This document shows positions 10,544-20,053 of a DNA stretch of 64,000 bases, piece after piece. Location of the stretch: NCBI RefSeq assembly GCF_003865375.1, contig NZ_RQVS01000003.1:154800-218799 (forward strand), given 5' to 3'. The position numbers and the translations under genes are program-made. The notes under the pieces are model-generated. The model was not told the origin of the DNA. It was given only the letters and a program-made list of their open reading frames with translations, and searched no databases. Numbering within the stretch: position 1 is the stretch's first letter; each line of letters starts with the position of its first letter. Source of the DNA: Gulosibacter macacae (lineage in GTDB: Bacteria > Actinomycetota > Actinomycetes > Actinomycetales > Microbacteriaceae).

Positions 10544-10978
10544 ATGCGTGCCGGGCGAATGGGGATCGTACTCGCGCTGATCGGGTTGATCAGTGCGACC
10601 CTCACCGGTTGCGAGAACGTTCCGCAGGATGGCTACGAGGGTGGTTCGCTGACCCACTTCATCGTCGACGGTGTTGAACTTGGTGGTGATCGCGTCGCAG
10701 TCGACTGCCAACCGGGAGATCGCCTCATCGTCTTGCCACCCGGGGGCGAAACCTTCGGCACCCACAACGCGGCCGTCTATTTCACTCAGGCGCACCAAGT
10801 CACGTCGATGTACTTCAACAACGAGGGTGACTCCTACGTATGGACCCCCGACAACGCCGACATCGCCGCACCATCTATGCGGATCGAAGGGCAACAATTC
10901 ATCGTCAAGGGCACCCTGTCAGGCGAGGCAGGGTTAATCACCGTCGAGTTGCAGGGGCAGTGCCCGGCACCGCTCTAG
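10544..10978 (+). CDS. LpqH-like secreted lipoprotein, copy 2
   Basis: The 144-residue precursor has the lipobox TLTGC (Cys about residue 23). The mature part repeats the layout of the upstream neighbour: an early Cys (VDCQPGD), a central segment with aromatic residues, an IEGQQFIVKGTLSG-like strand, and a closing Cys (LQGQCPAP). This suggests a tandem duplication followed by divergence. It has its own leaderless -10 element. Its TAG stop at 10976-10978 directly abuts the trmB stop on the other strand with no spacer. Confidence 0.7.
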   Translation: MRAGRMGIVLALIGLISATLTGCENVPQDGYEGGSLTHFIVDGVELGGDRVAVDCQPGDRLIVLPPGGETFGTHNAAVYFTQAHQVTSMYFNNEGDSYVWTPDNADIAAPSMRIEGQQFIVKGTLSGEAGLITVELQGQCPAPL

Positions 10979-11884
10979 CTACCGGCGCACGCCGACGATG
11001 TCGTGCGGCACTCGCCCGGCGGCGTGACCGCGCTCCTCGAAGTGCGTGAGCAACCGTCCCTCGAACCGCGGCGCGAACCCGCCGCGCGCAGGCTCCGGGT
11101 CTTCTGCATCCGGCCGCTCACCAAGGTGCGGATTGTCGAAGTGCTCACTCGCTTCAACCACATCGCGCATTTGCCAGGCGTAGTCGCGCCAGTCAGTCGC
11201 GAGCCGCCAGATTCCACCTGGCTCGAGCATCCCGGCGACTGTGCGTGCGAACACTTCGCTCACGAGTCGACGCTTGTGGTGGCGCGCCTTGCGCCAGGGG
11301 TCGGGGAAGAATGTCCAGGCCTCCTGCGCGCGGGGGTTTGCCGCGCCCGGCCGCGAGGCGTCGACCGCGCCGGTCGTGACGCCCGTGCCATACGCATCCA
11401 CGCCAAAACCACCGGCAACCATCTCGGGGTCGTCGACCACTTCGAGACCGAACACGATCGGGAGCGCCTGCGCCGCATCGGCTTCGAGGATGCGCACATT
11501 GTTGACACCGGCACGTGCCGCGTTGGCGACACAGCGTGCCGCGCCCGGGTGCCAGCCCTCGACCGCCAAGAAGTTCCACTCGGGATGCGCAGCGGCGGCG
11601 TGCGCGAGCTGCTCGCCATTGCCCGGCCCGATCTCGACGACGAGGGGCGCGCGGCGGCCGAATGCTGCATCCAAATCTACGAATGAGTCAGCGATCGATG
11701 CGGTCGCGGGGCCAGGTTCCACGGGGATGAGATAGCGCGGACCGTGCTCCTCGAGCACGTCTTCGAAATCACGCGCCATCCGCTGGCCGCGCAGCGTGAA
11801 CGACTTCACTCGCGAGCGTGCGTCGGGCGGCAGATTGCCCTTGGCGTAGATCCCAGGCGTTGGCGTCGATTCGGCGTCAGTCAT
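10979..11884 (-). CDS. trmB: tRNA (guanine-N7-)-methyltransferase
   Basis: The 301-residue SAM-dependent methyltransferase makes m7G46 in tRNA. The SAM-binding VVEIGPGNGEQ and the diagnostic FFPDPWRKARHHKRRLV segment are present. Relative to the usual 220-250 residues there is an insert of roughly 35 residues just before FFPDPW (from about VFGLEVVDDP to NPRAQEAW), plus a longer N-terminus. The ATG at 11884 follows a -10-like GACAAT by 7 bases, so translation is probably leaderless. The gene converges head-on with the second LpqH-like gene. Confidence 0.92.
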   Translation of the reverse strand: MTDAESTPTPGIYAKGNLPPDARSRVKSFTLRGQRMARDFEDVLEEHGPRYLIPVEPGPATASIADSFVDLDAAFGRRAPLVVEIGPGNGEQLAHAAAAHPEWNFLAVEGWHPGAARCVANAARAGVNNVRILEADAAQALPIVFGLEVVDDPEMVAGGFGVDAYGTGVTTGAVDASRPGAANPRAQEAWTFFPDPWRKARHHKRRLVSEVFARTVAGMLEPGGIWRLATDWRDYAWQMRDVVEASEHFDNPHLGERPDAEDPEPARGGFAPRFEGRLLTHFEERGHAAGRVPHDIVGVRR

Positions 11885-11891
11885 GGGCTCT

Positions 11892-11897
11892 ATTGTC
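11892..11897 (-). promoter_or_regulatory. Leaderless -10 element (GACAAT) of trmB
   Basis: On the minus strand GACAAT ends 7 bases before the ATG at 11884. Confidence 0.45.
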
Positions 11898-11934
11898 CCG
11901 GATGCGCGAGGGATGACGCGCGGACCGCACTCGC

Positions 11935-11940
11935 TACGAT
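11935..11940 (+). promoter_or_regulatory. Leaderless -10 element (TACGAT) of the M48 peptidase gene
   Basis: TACGAT ends 9 bases before the ATG at 11950; no ribosome-binding site lies between. Confidence 0.5.
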
Positions 11941-11949
11941 CAAGGCATC

Positions 11950-12870
11950 ATGAGCGCACCCCGGCCTGATGCAGCTGAGCCGACCGACGCAGCGCCGCGT
12001 CGCCGTCGGCGGGAGCAGAGCGCACCGCGCCGACTCAACAAGCCGCGGCTCCCCGAACGGCATCTCCTTGAACGGCCAGCCGTCGGCCTCCACGCCACCA
12101 TCAATATCGCGACGATCCTGCTCGCGATCTTCCTCATTGGCTATGTGATCCTCGAACAGCCTGAGCAGATCGATGACTTCACCTCGACGGTCATTGCCGC
12201 GCTCGGTGTCCCCATCGCGCTCTTGTTCATTCGCGGATTGCGACGGGCGCAGCCGCGGATCGACGGTCTGCCGATCACGGTCGAGCAGTTTCCCGAATTG
12301 CATGCGCGCATCGTCGACATCTCCCGCGCGGCCGGATTGGCACGCACGCCGCGCGCCTACCTCACCTCGGTCGGCGGCTATGAGCCCTGCCGAGTCGACA
12401 AGGGCGCCCGCGACATCGTGCTCGTGAGCTCCGATCTCTATGCCGAGTGCGAGCATCACGGCACGCCACAAGTGCTCGACTTTGCAATTGCGCATGAGGT
12501 CGGCCACGTGGTCGCCGGGCACGGCAACTATTCGCGGATGCTCGCGACATCGTGGCTGCTCGACGTGCCGATCATTGGCGGGCTCGTGAGTCGGCCGCAG
12601 GAGTACACAGCCGACCGGGTGGCGGCCCGAATCGCACCAACCGACGCCATTCGCGCACTCGCAGCCATGGCAATCGGACGTGACAACTACCTGCGCGTGA
12701 GTCCCGAAGCCATGCACCGTGAGGCATTTCACCGATCGGGTGTGTTCGTCGTGCTTGCCAACCTACTCTCCGGGCGGCCACCGGTGTCGTGGCGGATGCG
12801 CGCCATTCTGCCGCCGTATCCGCGCGGGCGCGTGCTCTTCCCACCGCGGCCAGACCAGCATCATCTCTAA
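11950..12870 (+). CDS. Membrane-bound M48-family zinc metallopeptidase
   Basis: The 306-residue protein starts with a basic, Arg-rich cytoplasmic segment (about residues 1-45), then two membrane helices (about 48-70 and 79-96), then the peptidase domain. The zinc motif HEVGH is at residues 182-186, and the third ligand is probably Glu218 in EYTADRVAA. This layout matches HtpX/M48-type proteases that cleave membrane or misfolded proteins. It precedes dapA by 17 bases, but dapA has its own promoter. Confidence 0.83.
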   Translation: MSAPRPDAAEPTDAAPRRRRREQSAPRRLNKPRLPERHLLERPAVGLHATINIATILLAIFLIGYVILEQPEQIDDFTSTVIAALGVPIALLFIRGLRRAQPRIDGLPITVEQFPELHARIVDISRAAGLARTPRAYLTSVGGYEPCRVDKGARDIVLVSSDLYAECEHHGTPQVLDFAIAHEVGHVVAGHGNYSRMLATSWLLDVPIIGGLVSRPQEYTADRVAARIAPTDAIRALAAMAIGRDNYLRVSPEAMHREAFHRSGVFVVLANLLSGRPPVSWRMRAILPPYPRGRVLFPPRPDQHHL

Positions 12871-12875
12871 ACGAG

Positions 12876-12881
12876 TACCCT
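12876..12881 (+). promoter_or_regulatory. Leaderless -10 element (TACCCT) of dapA
   Basis: TACCCT ends 6 bases before the GTG start at 12888. Confidence 0.55.
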
Positions 12882-12887
12882 GGTGGG

Positions 12888-13862
12888 GTGAGTGCAGACA
12901 ACCCCTTCGGCCAAGTACTGGTCGCCCTGATTACCCCCATGGACCACGACGGCGAGGTCGCCTGGACCGACGTGGAGCGGCATGTGGCCGCCCTCGTCGA
13001 TGGTGGGGTAGACGGCATCGTCGTGTCGGGAACCACCGGCGAAACCTCGACACTGACCGACGACGAGAAGCTCAAGCTCGTCGAGGTGGCGAAGGCGGTC
13101 GCAGGCAACCGAGCCAAGATCATCCAGGGTGGCCCCTCGAACGAAACCGCGCACGCAATTCAGCTCGCGAAGCAGTCGGAGCGCGTCGGTGCCGACGCGA
13201 TCATGGCGGTGACGCCCTACTACAACAAGCCCACCCAGGCCGGTGTGCTCACCCACTTCCGTATGGTCGCTGACGCGACCGACCTGCCGATGATCCTCTA
13301 CGACATCCCCGGCCGCGCGGGCGTGCCGATCAAGTACGAGACGATCCTGCGGCTCGCGAAGCATCCGAGTATTCTCGCCGTGAAGGATGCGAAGGGCGAC
13401 CTTGCCGAGGCTTCGCGCGTCCTTAACGAAACCGATCTGCTCTACTTCTCGGGCGACGACCCGATGGTCTTGCCGGCGCTCGCTATCGGCTATTCGGGCC
13501 TCATCGGCGTAACGGCGAACATTGCGCCGCAGCCCTACCGCACCATCGTCGACGCCGTGAACCGTGGCGACCTCGCGACCGCGACTGCCGAGCACAAGCT
13601 GCTCGAACCGCTCGCCCGCGCAACGATGACACACATTCCCGGTACCGTCTCGACGAAGTACCTCTTGCACGGCCTCGGCCGTATTTCGACACCGCGCGTG
13701 CGCCTGCCGCTCGTCGGCCCCGAAGAGTGGGAAGCCACGCTCATCGAGGACGACGTTGCTCAGGTGCGCAACCTTGAGGGTGTCGACTTCACCAACTTCC
13801 GCCCCGACCGCAACGCTGCCGCTGGCGGCGCTCTGCCGAAGATCGCGGGCACCACGCGCTAG
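12888..13862 (+). CDS. dapA: 4-hydroxy-tetrahydrodipicolinate synthase
   Basis: The 324-residue TIM-barrel aldolase condenses pyruvate with aspartate semialdehyde in lysine and meso-diaminopimelate synthesis. The Schiff-base Lys is Lys166 (AVKDAKGD), the catalytic Tyr is Tyr138 (LYDIPGR, with Arg143), and the TT pair of the GTTGE motif is at 49-50. The start is a GTG right after a leaderless -10 box; an upstream in-frame ATG lies inside the preceding peptidase gene and is rejected. The C-terminus is extended by about 25 residues. dapA next to RNase J is a common actinobacterial order. Confidence 0.95.
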   Translation: MSADNPFGQVLVALITPMDHDGEVAWTDVERHVAALVDGGVDGIVVSGTTGETSTLTDDEKLKLVEVAKAVAGNRAKIIQGGPSNETAHAIQLAKQSERVGADAIMAVTPYYNKPTQAGVLTHFRMVADATDLPMILYDIPGRAGVPIKYETILRLAKHPSILAVKDAKGDLAEASRVLNETDLLYFSGDDPMVLPALAIGYSGLIGVTANIAPQPYRTIVDAVNRGDLATATAEHKLLEPLARATMTHIPGTVSTKYLLHGLGRISTPRVRLPLVGPEEWEATLIEDDVAQVRNLEGVDFTNFRPDRNAAAGGALPKIAGTTR

Positions 13863-13935
13863 CGCGCATCAAACGCGGATGCACCGCTCGCCACGCTCTG
13901 GCGGGGGAGTGAACCGCCCGACTGACAGGCACTCT

Positions 13936-15645
13936 ATGACTGACGCAGGTTCACTCACCGACACTCGACCCATCACGTTGCCGAAGCTGCAACGTGATGT
14001 GCTGCGGATCATCCCGCACGGCGGGCTCGGTGAAGTCGGCCGCAATATGACCTCATTCGAGATCGATGGCAAGATCCTCATCATCGACTGCGGCGTGCTC
14101 TTCCCCGAGTCGACGCAGCCGGGCGTCGACCTCATCCTGCCCGATATTGAATCGGTGATGGATCGACTCGATGACGTCGTCGGTATCTTCCTCACGCACG
14201 GTCACGAAGACCACATCGGCGGCGTGCCTTACCTGCTCAAGCGCAAGCCAGACATCCCACTTATTGGTTCGGCGCTCACGCTCGCACTCGTCGAGGCGAA
14301 GTTGCGTGAGCACCGCATCAAGCCCTACACGCTCACGGTGCGCGAGGGCGACGTTGAGTCGTTCGGGCCGTTCACTTGCGAATTCATCGCCGTGAACCAC
14401 TCGATTCCCGACTCGCTCGCGGTGCACGTGTCGACGAAGGCGGGCACGTTCATTCACACCGCCGATATCAAGCTCGACCCGACGCCGATGGATGGTCGTC
14501 TCACTGACCTACGCGCCTTTGGTCGCCTCGGTGAGCAGGGGGTTGACCTCTTCCTCTGCGACTCCACGAACGCTGAAGTACCCGGTCACTCGGGTTCGGA
14601 ACGTTCGGTGGGCCCGGCCATTCACGAGGGTGTGCGCACCGCCGAAGGCAAGGTGCTGGTGGCCAGCTTCGCGAGCCACGTGCACCGCGTGCAGCACGTC
14701 ATCAACGCCGCGGTGGCAGCGCGACGCAAGGTGGCACTCGTGGGCCGCTCGATGACCCGCAATATGGGTATCGCGCTTGACCTCGGCTATTTGCACGCGC
14801 CCGAGGGCACGATCATCGACTACAAGAAGGCACTGCAACTGCCCGATAACCAGGTCGTGTTCATTTGCACCGGTTCGCAGGGTGAAACGCTCGCCGTGCT
14901 CAACCGCATCGCAAGTGGTGACCACGCCATCGAGGTGCGTGACGGTGACCGCGTAATTCTCGCGTCGAGCCTCGTGCCCGGCAATGAGGTGCCAGTGTCG
15001 AACATGATCAACAACCTCATGAAGGCCGGCGCCGACGTCATTCACAAGGGCAACGCTCGCGTGCACGTTTCGGGCCACGGCTTCGCCGACGAACTGCTTG
15101 CCTGCTACAACGTGATCAAGCCGAACTACGCGATGCCAGTGCACGGCGAATACCGCCACCTCGTGGCGAACTCGCGCATTGCGGCACTTTCGGGTGTGCC
15201 CGAAGACCACATGGTGATCACCGAAAACGGTGGCGTCATTGAAATGGTCGACGGCATTCCTGAAAAGGTCGGCCAGGTACCGATCGGTTATGTCTACGTT
15301 GACGGTAAGACTGTCGGCGAGGTCACCGAAGATGACCTCAAGGACCGTCGCGTCCTCGCCGAAGAAGGCTTCATCTCGATCTACGCCGTGGTCGACCCAA
15401 CCAATGGCGACATCGTTGCTGGTCCCGAGATTCACGCGCGCGCCTTCGCGCCCGATGACTCGGTCTTCGAGCCGCTCATTCCCACGGTGCGCAAGGCCCT
15501 CGAGGATGCACTTGATGACGGTGTGCGCGACAAGTACCGGCTTTCGCAGGCGGTGCGTCGCGTGGTGGGCCGCTGGGCCGCGACGAAGCAGCGTCGTCGG
15601 CCGATGATCGTGCCGATCGTGACGTTCTCGCACCTCGACGACTGA
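13936..15645 (+). CDS. rnj: Ribonuclease J
   Basis: The 569-residue metallo-beta-lactamase/beta-CASP nuclease processes and degrades RNA from the 5' end and may also cut internally. The HxHxDH metal site is HGHEDH (residues 88-93), followed by beta-CASP motifs (GRSMTRN, CTGSQGE, HVSGHGFADEL) and a C-terminal domain with a basic WAATKQRRRP segment. The start is the ATG at 13936; longer in-frame options lie inside dapA. The gene ends in front of a very long hairpin. Confidence 0.94.
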   Translation: MTDAGSLTDTRPITLPKLQRDVLRIIPHGGLGEVGRNMTSFEIDGKILIIDCGVLFPESTQPGVDLILPDIESVMDRLDDVVGIFLTHGHEDHIGGVPYLLKRKPDIPLIGSALTLALVEAKLREHRIKPYTLTVREGDVESFGPFTCEFIAVNHSIPDSLAVHVSTKAGTFIHTADIKLDPTPMDGRLTDLRAFGRLGEQGVDLFLCDSTNAEVPGHSGSERSVGPAIHEGVRTAEGKVLVASFASHVHRVQHVINAAVAARRKVALVGRSMTRNMGIALDLGYLHAPEGTIIDYKKALQLPDNQVVFICTGSQGETLAVLNRIASGDHAIEVRDGDRVILASSLVPGNEVPVSNMINNLMKAGADVIHKGNARVHVSGHGFADELLACYNVIKPNYAMPVHGEYRHLVANSRIAALSGVPEDHMVITENGGVIEMVDGIPEKVGQVPIGYVYVDGKTVGEVTEDDLKDRRVLAEEGFISIYAVVDPTNGDIVAGPEIHARAFAPDDSVFEPLIPTVRKALEDALDDGVRDKYRLSQAVRRVVGRWAATKQRRRPMIVPIVTFSHLDD

Positions 15646-15661
15646 AGTCGAGTTCGTCTCA

Positions 15662-15715
15662 CTCACGTGGAGGGGCTGTGGAGGTACTGGTACCTCCACA
15701 GCCCCTCCACGTGAG
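15662..15715 (+). terminator. Long perfect hairpin between rnj and ftsK
   Basis: Two 26-base arms (from CTCACGTGGAGGGGCTGTGG) are exact reverse complements separated by 2 bases, so in practice the stem is about 25 bp with a 4-nt loop. It begins 17 bases after the rnj stop and ends 65 bases before ftsK. A terminator role is inferred. Confidence 0.75.
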
Positions 15716-15766
15716 CCAAACTGCAACGCTCCGCCGTTGATCCGGGCGGATGTCGGTGGCGGCGGT

Positions 15767-15772
15767 TAGCGT
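15767..15772 (+). promoter_or_regulatory. Leaderless -10 element (TAGCGT) of ftsK
   Basis: TAGCGT ends 7 bases before the ATG at 15780. Confidence 0.5.
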
Positions 15773-15779
15773 GGAGCCC

Positions 15780-18698
15780 ATGTCAAGCACAGCGCCCAAG
15801 CGCGCCCGAAACCAAAGCACGGGCGGATCCGCATCCGGCCGTGGTTCTGGTGCGCGAAAGAAGACCGATGCGCGCGCGAATGACACGAAGGTGCAGTTCA
15901 CCGACGACGAGCTCGGGCTCGGTGCGCGCGCCTGGAATGGCTTCGCGCACGCGATCGGCGGTATGGTCCGCTCACTCGGGCGCGACGATATTGCCAAAGA
16001 AGACCGCCGCGACAATTTGCCGACCGTACTGCTCCTGCTTTCGATCATCGGAGCGGTGGTCGTGTGGTTCTTCCCGGGCCAGCCGGTGGCGATGGCGTTC
16101 AACGCCTACACCTTCGGAGGGTTGTTCGGCGTCGTCGCCTACGCCCTCCCGGTCGTCTTCGCCTCGCTCGCGATCTGGCTCTTCCTGCATCCCGCGAGCG
16201 TCAATGACAATGGCCGCATCCTCACCGGACTCGCTCTGGCGCTCTTTAGTGCTTCGGCCATCTGCCACCTGCACGGCGGCGAACCGCAGCCCGCGCAGGG
16301 GATGCCGCTGCTCGCGAATGCGGGCGGCGTGTTCGGCTGGATCGTTGGGGCACCGCTGGGCTTCTTGATCACGAGGATCGGCGCCACGATTCTGCTCGCG
16401 CTCATCTTCCTCCTCAGCCTGTTCATCATCACCAAGACTCCGCCCCGCCAGTTGCCGCAGCGCATCCGAGCGGGTTGGCAGTGGATGTTCGGGGCGTACC
16501 CGGCGACCTCGACCGGCAACGACCCGGTCAGGGTCGATGCCAATACCGGCGAAGCGCTCGATTCTGGCGATGATTCGGTGCCGTGGTGGCGCCGCAATGA
16601 CTCGGGTCGCGAAGTTGACCCCGCCTATGACACGCCGCTCGTCGACCCCGCCAACCGCGAGGGCGCCGACGAACAGCAATTGGATGCACGCCCCAAGCGT
16701 CGCGGACGCAAGCCGCGTTCCGAGTCGACGACGACCCTGCTCGATATGACCGGACTCGGTGAGGTGCAGCCGCCGAGCGACAGCAACTCGCCGCACGGCC
16801 TGAGTGACGACGCCGACGGCCTCGACGATCTCTTCGGCGAGCCCGAAGCGCCAATCGACTACGAGGGTGCCAACGCGCGCTCAGTGACCCGGCGCGCGAC
16901 CCCGGCGAGCGAACAGCCGACCACGGTGATCCCGTCGCTGCCGGACGCCGGCGCCAATCCGACGCTGAAGTTGCCGACAACGAGCGCTGCGGCGCCGAGC
17001 ACCACCGGTGAGCCGACTGAGGCGGATGCGCTCGCGGCCGTTGAGGATGATGACGACGCCACCGCGAGCTGGGATTCGCGTGCGGAAGATCAGACCGACG
17101 AGTACCGCCTACCGGTGACGACGCTGCTTGAACGCGGCGCCCCATCGAAGGCGCGTACCGAGGCGAATGACACGGTCATCGAGGCGCTCAACCAAACGTT
17201 CGAGTCGTTCAACGTCGACGCCAAGGTCACTGGCTTCTCGCGCGGTCCCACGGTCACGCGCTACGAGGTCGAGGTTGCCCCGGGCACCAAGGTCGAAAAG
17301 GTCACGCAGCTTTCGAAGAACATCGCCTACGCGGTGCGATCGAACCAGGTGCGCATCCTCTCGCCGATCCCCGGCAAATCGGCCATTGGTGTCGAGATTC
17401 CAAACCCCGACCGCGAAGTTGTGGCGCTCGGTGATGTGCTCGCCTCACAGAAGGCACTCAAGGCCGGGCACCCGATGACCATCGGGGTTGGCAAGGATGT
17501 CGAGGGCGGCTTCGTGGTTGCGAACCTCGCAAAGATGCCGCACCTGCTCGTTGCTGGTTCGACCGGCTCGGGTAAGTCGAGCTTTGTGAACTCGATGATC
17601 GTGTCGCTCCTCATGCGCTCGAAGCCGAGCGAAGTGCGCATGGTGCTCGTCGACCCGAAGCGCGTGGAACTCACGCCGTATGCTGGCGTGCCTCACCTCA
17701 TCACTCCGATCATCACGAACCCGAAGAAGGCAGCTGAAGCGCTGCAATGGGTCGTGAAGGAAATGGAGATGCGGTACGACGACCTTGAGAACTTCGGGTT
17801 CCGTCACGTCGATGACTTCAATGCCGCAATTCGCGCTGGCGAGGTCGAGGTGCCAGAGGGCTCGAAGCGCAAACTCAAGCCCTATCCCTACCTGCTCGTC
17901 GTGGTCGACGAGCTCGCCGAGCTCATGATGGTGGCACCGCGCGACGTCGAAGACTCGATCGTGCGCATCACCCAGCTCGCCCGCGCCGCCGGTATTCACC
18001 TTGTGCTCGCGACGCAGCGTCCGTCGGTCGACGTCGTCACCGGTCTCATTAAGGCCAACGTGCCCTCGCGTCTGGCCTTCGCGGTGACGAGTTCGACCGA
18101 CTCCCGAGTCATCCTCGACCAGGTGGGCGCTGAGACGCTCATCGGCCAGGGTGACGCGCTATTCTCACCGGCCGGGCAGAAGCCAATCCGTGTGCAGGGC
18201 GCATGGGTTGGTGATGACGAGATTCACTCGGTCGTCAAGCACGTCAAGCAGCAGGCGCGGCCCGAGTACCGCACCGATGTGGCGGCACCCGCCGAGAAGC
18301 GTGAAATCGACTCCGATATCGGTGACGACCTCGAGCATCTGCTGGCTGCGGCCGAACTCATCGTCAACTCGCAATTCGGTTCGACCTCGATGCTGCAGCG
18401 CAAGCTTCGCGTCGGGTTTGCGAAGGCGGGCCGGCTCATGGACCTGCTCGAATCGCGTGAGATTGTCGGGCCCTCGGAGGGCTCGAAGGCCCGCGATGTG
18501 CTGGTGACGCCGGAAGAGTTGCCGCAGGTGCTGGCAATGCTCCGCGGCGAAGATCCTCCTGCCGGTGGCGGCGACTACAGCGATGCGGACGACTACCGTG
18601 AACCCGACGACCTCGTGGCCGCCCAATACGATGGGCTGGAAGAGGTCGAGGCCGACGACGATGACAATGACGCGTGGAGCCTGACCGGTCGCGACTAG
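15780..18698 (+). CDS. ftsK: DNA translocase FtsK
   Basis: The 972-residue protein has an N-terminal membrane domain with four hydrophobic segments (about residues 75-230). A variable acidic Pro/Thr-rich linker follows (about 250-450), then the motor: alpha/beta domains with Walker [10 protein letters not shown] (593-601), Walker [13 protein letters not shown], and [14 protein letters not shown]-terminal winged-helix gamma domain ([26 protein letters not shown]) reads the polar chromosome sequences. It pumps DNA through the closing septum and promotes chromosome dimer resolution. The start follows a leaderless -10 box. pgsA follows after 58 bases. Confidence 0.95.
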   Translation: MSSTAPKRARNQSTGGSASGRGSGARKKTDARANDTKVQFTDDELGLGARAWNGFAHAIGGMVRSLGRDDIAKEDRRDNLPTVLLLLSIIGAVVVWFFPGQPVAMAFNAYTFGGLFGVVAYALPVVFASLAIWLFLHPASVNDNGRILTGLALALFSASAICHLHGGEPQPAQGMPLLANAGGVFGWIVGAPLGFLITRIGATILLALIFLLSLFIITKTPPRQLPQRIRAGWQWMFGAYPATSTGNDPVRVDANTGEALDSGDDSVPWWRRNDSGREVDPAYDTPLVDPANREGADEQQLDARPKRRGRKPRSESTTTLLDMTGLGEVQPPSDSNSPHGLSDDADGLDDLFGEPEAPIDYEGANARSVTRRATPASEQPTTVIPSLPDAGANPTLKLPTTSAAAPSTTGEPTEADALAAVEDDDDATASWDSRAEDQTDEYRLPVTTLLERGAPSKARTEANDTVIEALNQTFESFNVDAKVTGFSRGPTVTRYEVEVAPGTKVEKVTQLSKNIAYAVRSNQVRILSPIPGKSAIGVEIPNPDREVVALGDVLASQKALKAGHPMTIGVGKDVEGGFVVANLAKMPHLLVAGSTGSGKSSFVNSMIVSLLMRSKPSEVRMVLVDPKRVELTPYAGVPHLITPIITNPKKAAEALQWVVKEMEMRYDDLENFGFRHVDDFNAAIRAGEVEVPEGSKRKLKPYPYLLVVVDELAELMMVAPRDVEDSIVRITQLARAAGIHLVLATQRPSVDVVTGLIKANVPSRLAFAVTSSTDSRVILDQVGAETLIGQGDALFSPAGQKPIRVQGAWVGDDEIHSVVKHVKQQARPEYRTDVAAPAEKREIDSDIGDDLEHLLAAAELIVNSQFGSTSMLQRKLRVGFAKAGRLMDLLESREIVGPSEGSKARDVLVTPEELPQVLAMLRGEDPPAGGGDYSDADDYREPDDLVAAQYDGLEEVEADDDDNDAWSLTGRD

Positions 18699-18756
18699 CG
18701 AATCGGGCGACAGCCGCGTGACTGACAAGAACGGTCGCGCATGAGAGTGAGAAGCA

Positions 18757-19350
18757 ATGGGCAAGCGCATTTGGCGAGTCGGTGAGGGGCCAGTCAGTTC
18801 CTGGTCGGTGCCGAACGTCATCACGATGGTGCGCATCCTGTTCGCCCCAGCGATGGTGTGGGCGCTCATTGCCGACGGGGGTGCGGGTGGGCCGCTGCGT
18901 TGGCTGGCGCTCGCGCTCTTTGTCGTGGGCATCGGCTCCGACGCCATCGACGGTCACCTCGCACGCAGTCGAAACCTCATCTCTGACCTCGGCAAGCTGC
19001 TCGATCCGATTGCTGACAAGGCACTTACCGGCGCGGCCCTCGTTACCCTCTCGTGGCTGGGCGAGTTGCCCTGGTGGGTAACCGGCCTCATCCTGTTCCG
19101 CGAACTCGGCATCACAGTCTGGCGACTCATCGAAGTGCGCCGCATCGTGCTCCCCGCCGGGCGCGGCGGCAAGCTCAAGACCGTGCTGCAATCGGTGGCC
19201 ATAGCCTTTGCCATCGCACCCTTCCCGGCGCTGTTTGGTGACTGGATGCACTGGGTCAACACCGTGCTCATGGCCGCAGCGCTCGTGAGCACGCTTTGGT
19301 CGGGTCTTGACTATCTCGTGCGCGCATACTGGAAGCGACCGGCCGCCTAA
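18757..19350 (+). CDS. pgsA: CDP-diacylglycerol--glycerol-3-phosphate 3-phosphatidyltransferase
   Basis: The 197-residue membrane enzyme makes phosphatidylglycerophosphate, the first committed step to phosphatidylglycerol. The CDP-alcohol phosphotransferase motif is complete: Asp62, Asp65-Gly66, Ala69-Arg70, Gly79, Asp83 and Asp87 in SDAIDGHLARSRNLISDLG and LLDPIADK. About five or six membrane helices are visible. It sits between ftsK and cinA as in other actinobacteria and is likely co-transcribed with cinA (22-base gap). Confidence 0.92.
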   Translation: MGKRIWRVGEGPVSSWSVPNVITMVRILFAPAMVWALIADGGAGGPLRWLALALFVVGIGSDAIDGHLARSRNLISDLGKLLDPIADKALTGAALVTLSWLGELPWWVTGLILFRELGITVWRLIEVRRIVLPAGRGGKLKTVLQSVAIAFAIAPFPALFGDWMHWVNTVLMAAALVSTLWSGLDYLVRAYWKRPAA

Positions 19351-19372
19351 GCCGACCACGGAGGTGTCAACG

Positions 19373-19954
19373 ATGACCCAGGATGCTCACGAACCGAACC
19401 CGGCGAACCTCGCGCTGGAGCGTACCCGCGAAGTCGCGCAGATCCTCTTGGATGCACGGCTCACCATCGCCGTGGCCGAGTCGCTCACTGGTGGCGGGCT
19501 TGCCGCCGAACTCGTGCGGGTGCCGGGAATCTCGGCATCCTTCCGCGGGGGAGTGGTGGCGTATCACACGGCGCTCAAGCACACCGTGCTCGGCGTTGAT
19601 CGCGAACTCCTGCTCGACCGCGGGGCAGTTGATCCCGAGGTGGCGCGACAGATGGCTGCTCGCGTGCGCGAAGTCATGGCGGTTGCCGGGCAACACGCCG
19701 ATATCGGTCTGTCGACGACCGGCGTGGCGGGGCCTGACTCTGCCGATGGCAAGCCCGCAGGCACGGTCTTCGTCGGCATCTCGTCACTCTGGGGTGAGCG
19801 CGTCGTCGAACTCGACTTCAGCAATCTCGTGCGGCTCGATGACCCTGTTGGCTCGCGTCAGCGCATCCGCTTTGCCACCATTGAGGCGGCACTATTCAAC
19901 CTCCTTGAGCATCTGGCGGAGCAGGTCGAGACCGGCCCAAACGCCGAAGTCTGA
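19373..19954 (+). CDS. cinA: CinA C-terminal-type nicotinamide-nucleotide amidohydrolase
   Basis: The 193-residue protein corresponds to the C-terminal CinA/PncC domain alone. It has the conserved TIAVAESLTGGGLAAEL (about residues 27-43), GGVVAYHTALKHTVLGV and TTGVAGPDSADGKPAGTVFV segments. PncC-type enzymes deamidate nicotinamide mononucleotide in pyridine nucleotide recycling. The N-terminal molybdopterin-like domain found in long CinA proteins is absent, as usual in this lineage. The start at 19373 follows GGAGGTG by 7 bases, which rules out the earlier in-frame codons inside pgsA. Confidence 0.9.
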   Translation: MTQDAHEPNPANLALERTREVAQILLDARLTIAVAESLTGGGLAAELVRVPGISASFRGGVVAYHTALKHTVLGVDRELLLDRGAVDPEVARQMAARVREVMAVAGQHADIGLSTTGVAGPDSADGKPAGTVFVGISSLWGERVVELDFSNLVRLDDPVGSRQRIRFATIEAALFNLLEHLAEQVETGPNAEV

Positions 19955-19982
19955 GTGTTGGCTGAACTTATTCGCATGACCG

Positions 19983-20008
19983 GGAATGCAAAATTGGCAC
20001 TCGCGGTT
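19983..20008 (+). promoter_or_regulatory. SigH/SigR-type stress promoter of clgR
   Basis: GGGAAT (19982-19987) and GTT (20006-20008) leave an 18-base spacer between GGAAT and GTT, which fits the ECF sigma-H/sigma-R consensus. clgR is known to be sigma-H controlled in Corynebacterium, and stress-sigma controlled in mycobacteria, so the motif fits the gene. The start site would be near 20014-20018. Confidence 0.65.
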
Positions 20009-20020
20009 GTAGAGTGCAAG
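19994..20020. promoter_or_regulatory. CIRCE-like inverted repeat (HrcA operator) in the clgR promoter
   Basis: TTGGCACTC, 9 bases, then GAGTGCAAG. The canonical CIRCE is TTAGCACTC-N9-GAGTGCTAA; 15 of 18 arm positions agree and the spacer length is exact. It covers the spacer, -10 and likely start of the stress promoter, where bound HrcA would block transcription. Confidence 0.6.
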
Positions 20021-20023
20021 ATC

Positions 20024-20053
20024 GCGACGCTCAGGTAATTACCGTAGCGTCGC
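20024..20053. promoter_or_regulatory. 30-bp palindrome in the clgR leader
   Basis: GCGACGCT (20024-20031) and AGCGTCGC (20046-20053) flank the exact 10-base palindrome GGTAATTACC (20034-20043). Overall 26 of 30 positions are self-complementary. It lies between the predicted start site and the AAAGGAGG ribosome-binding site. It may be an operator or an RNA hairpin; it does not match the ClgR consensus I recall. Confidence 0.55.

Noticed and set aside
14509-15726. A 405-codon open frame on the minus strand
   Set aside because: Antisense shadow of RNase J, without recognisable domains or ribosome-binding site.
20024-20053. RNA thermometer hiding the clgR ribosome-binding site
   Set aside because: The palindrome ends 23 bases before the AAAGGAGG site and does not pair with it.
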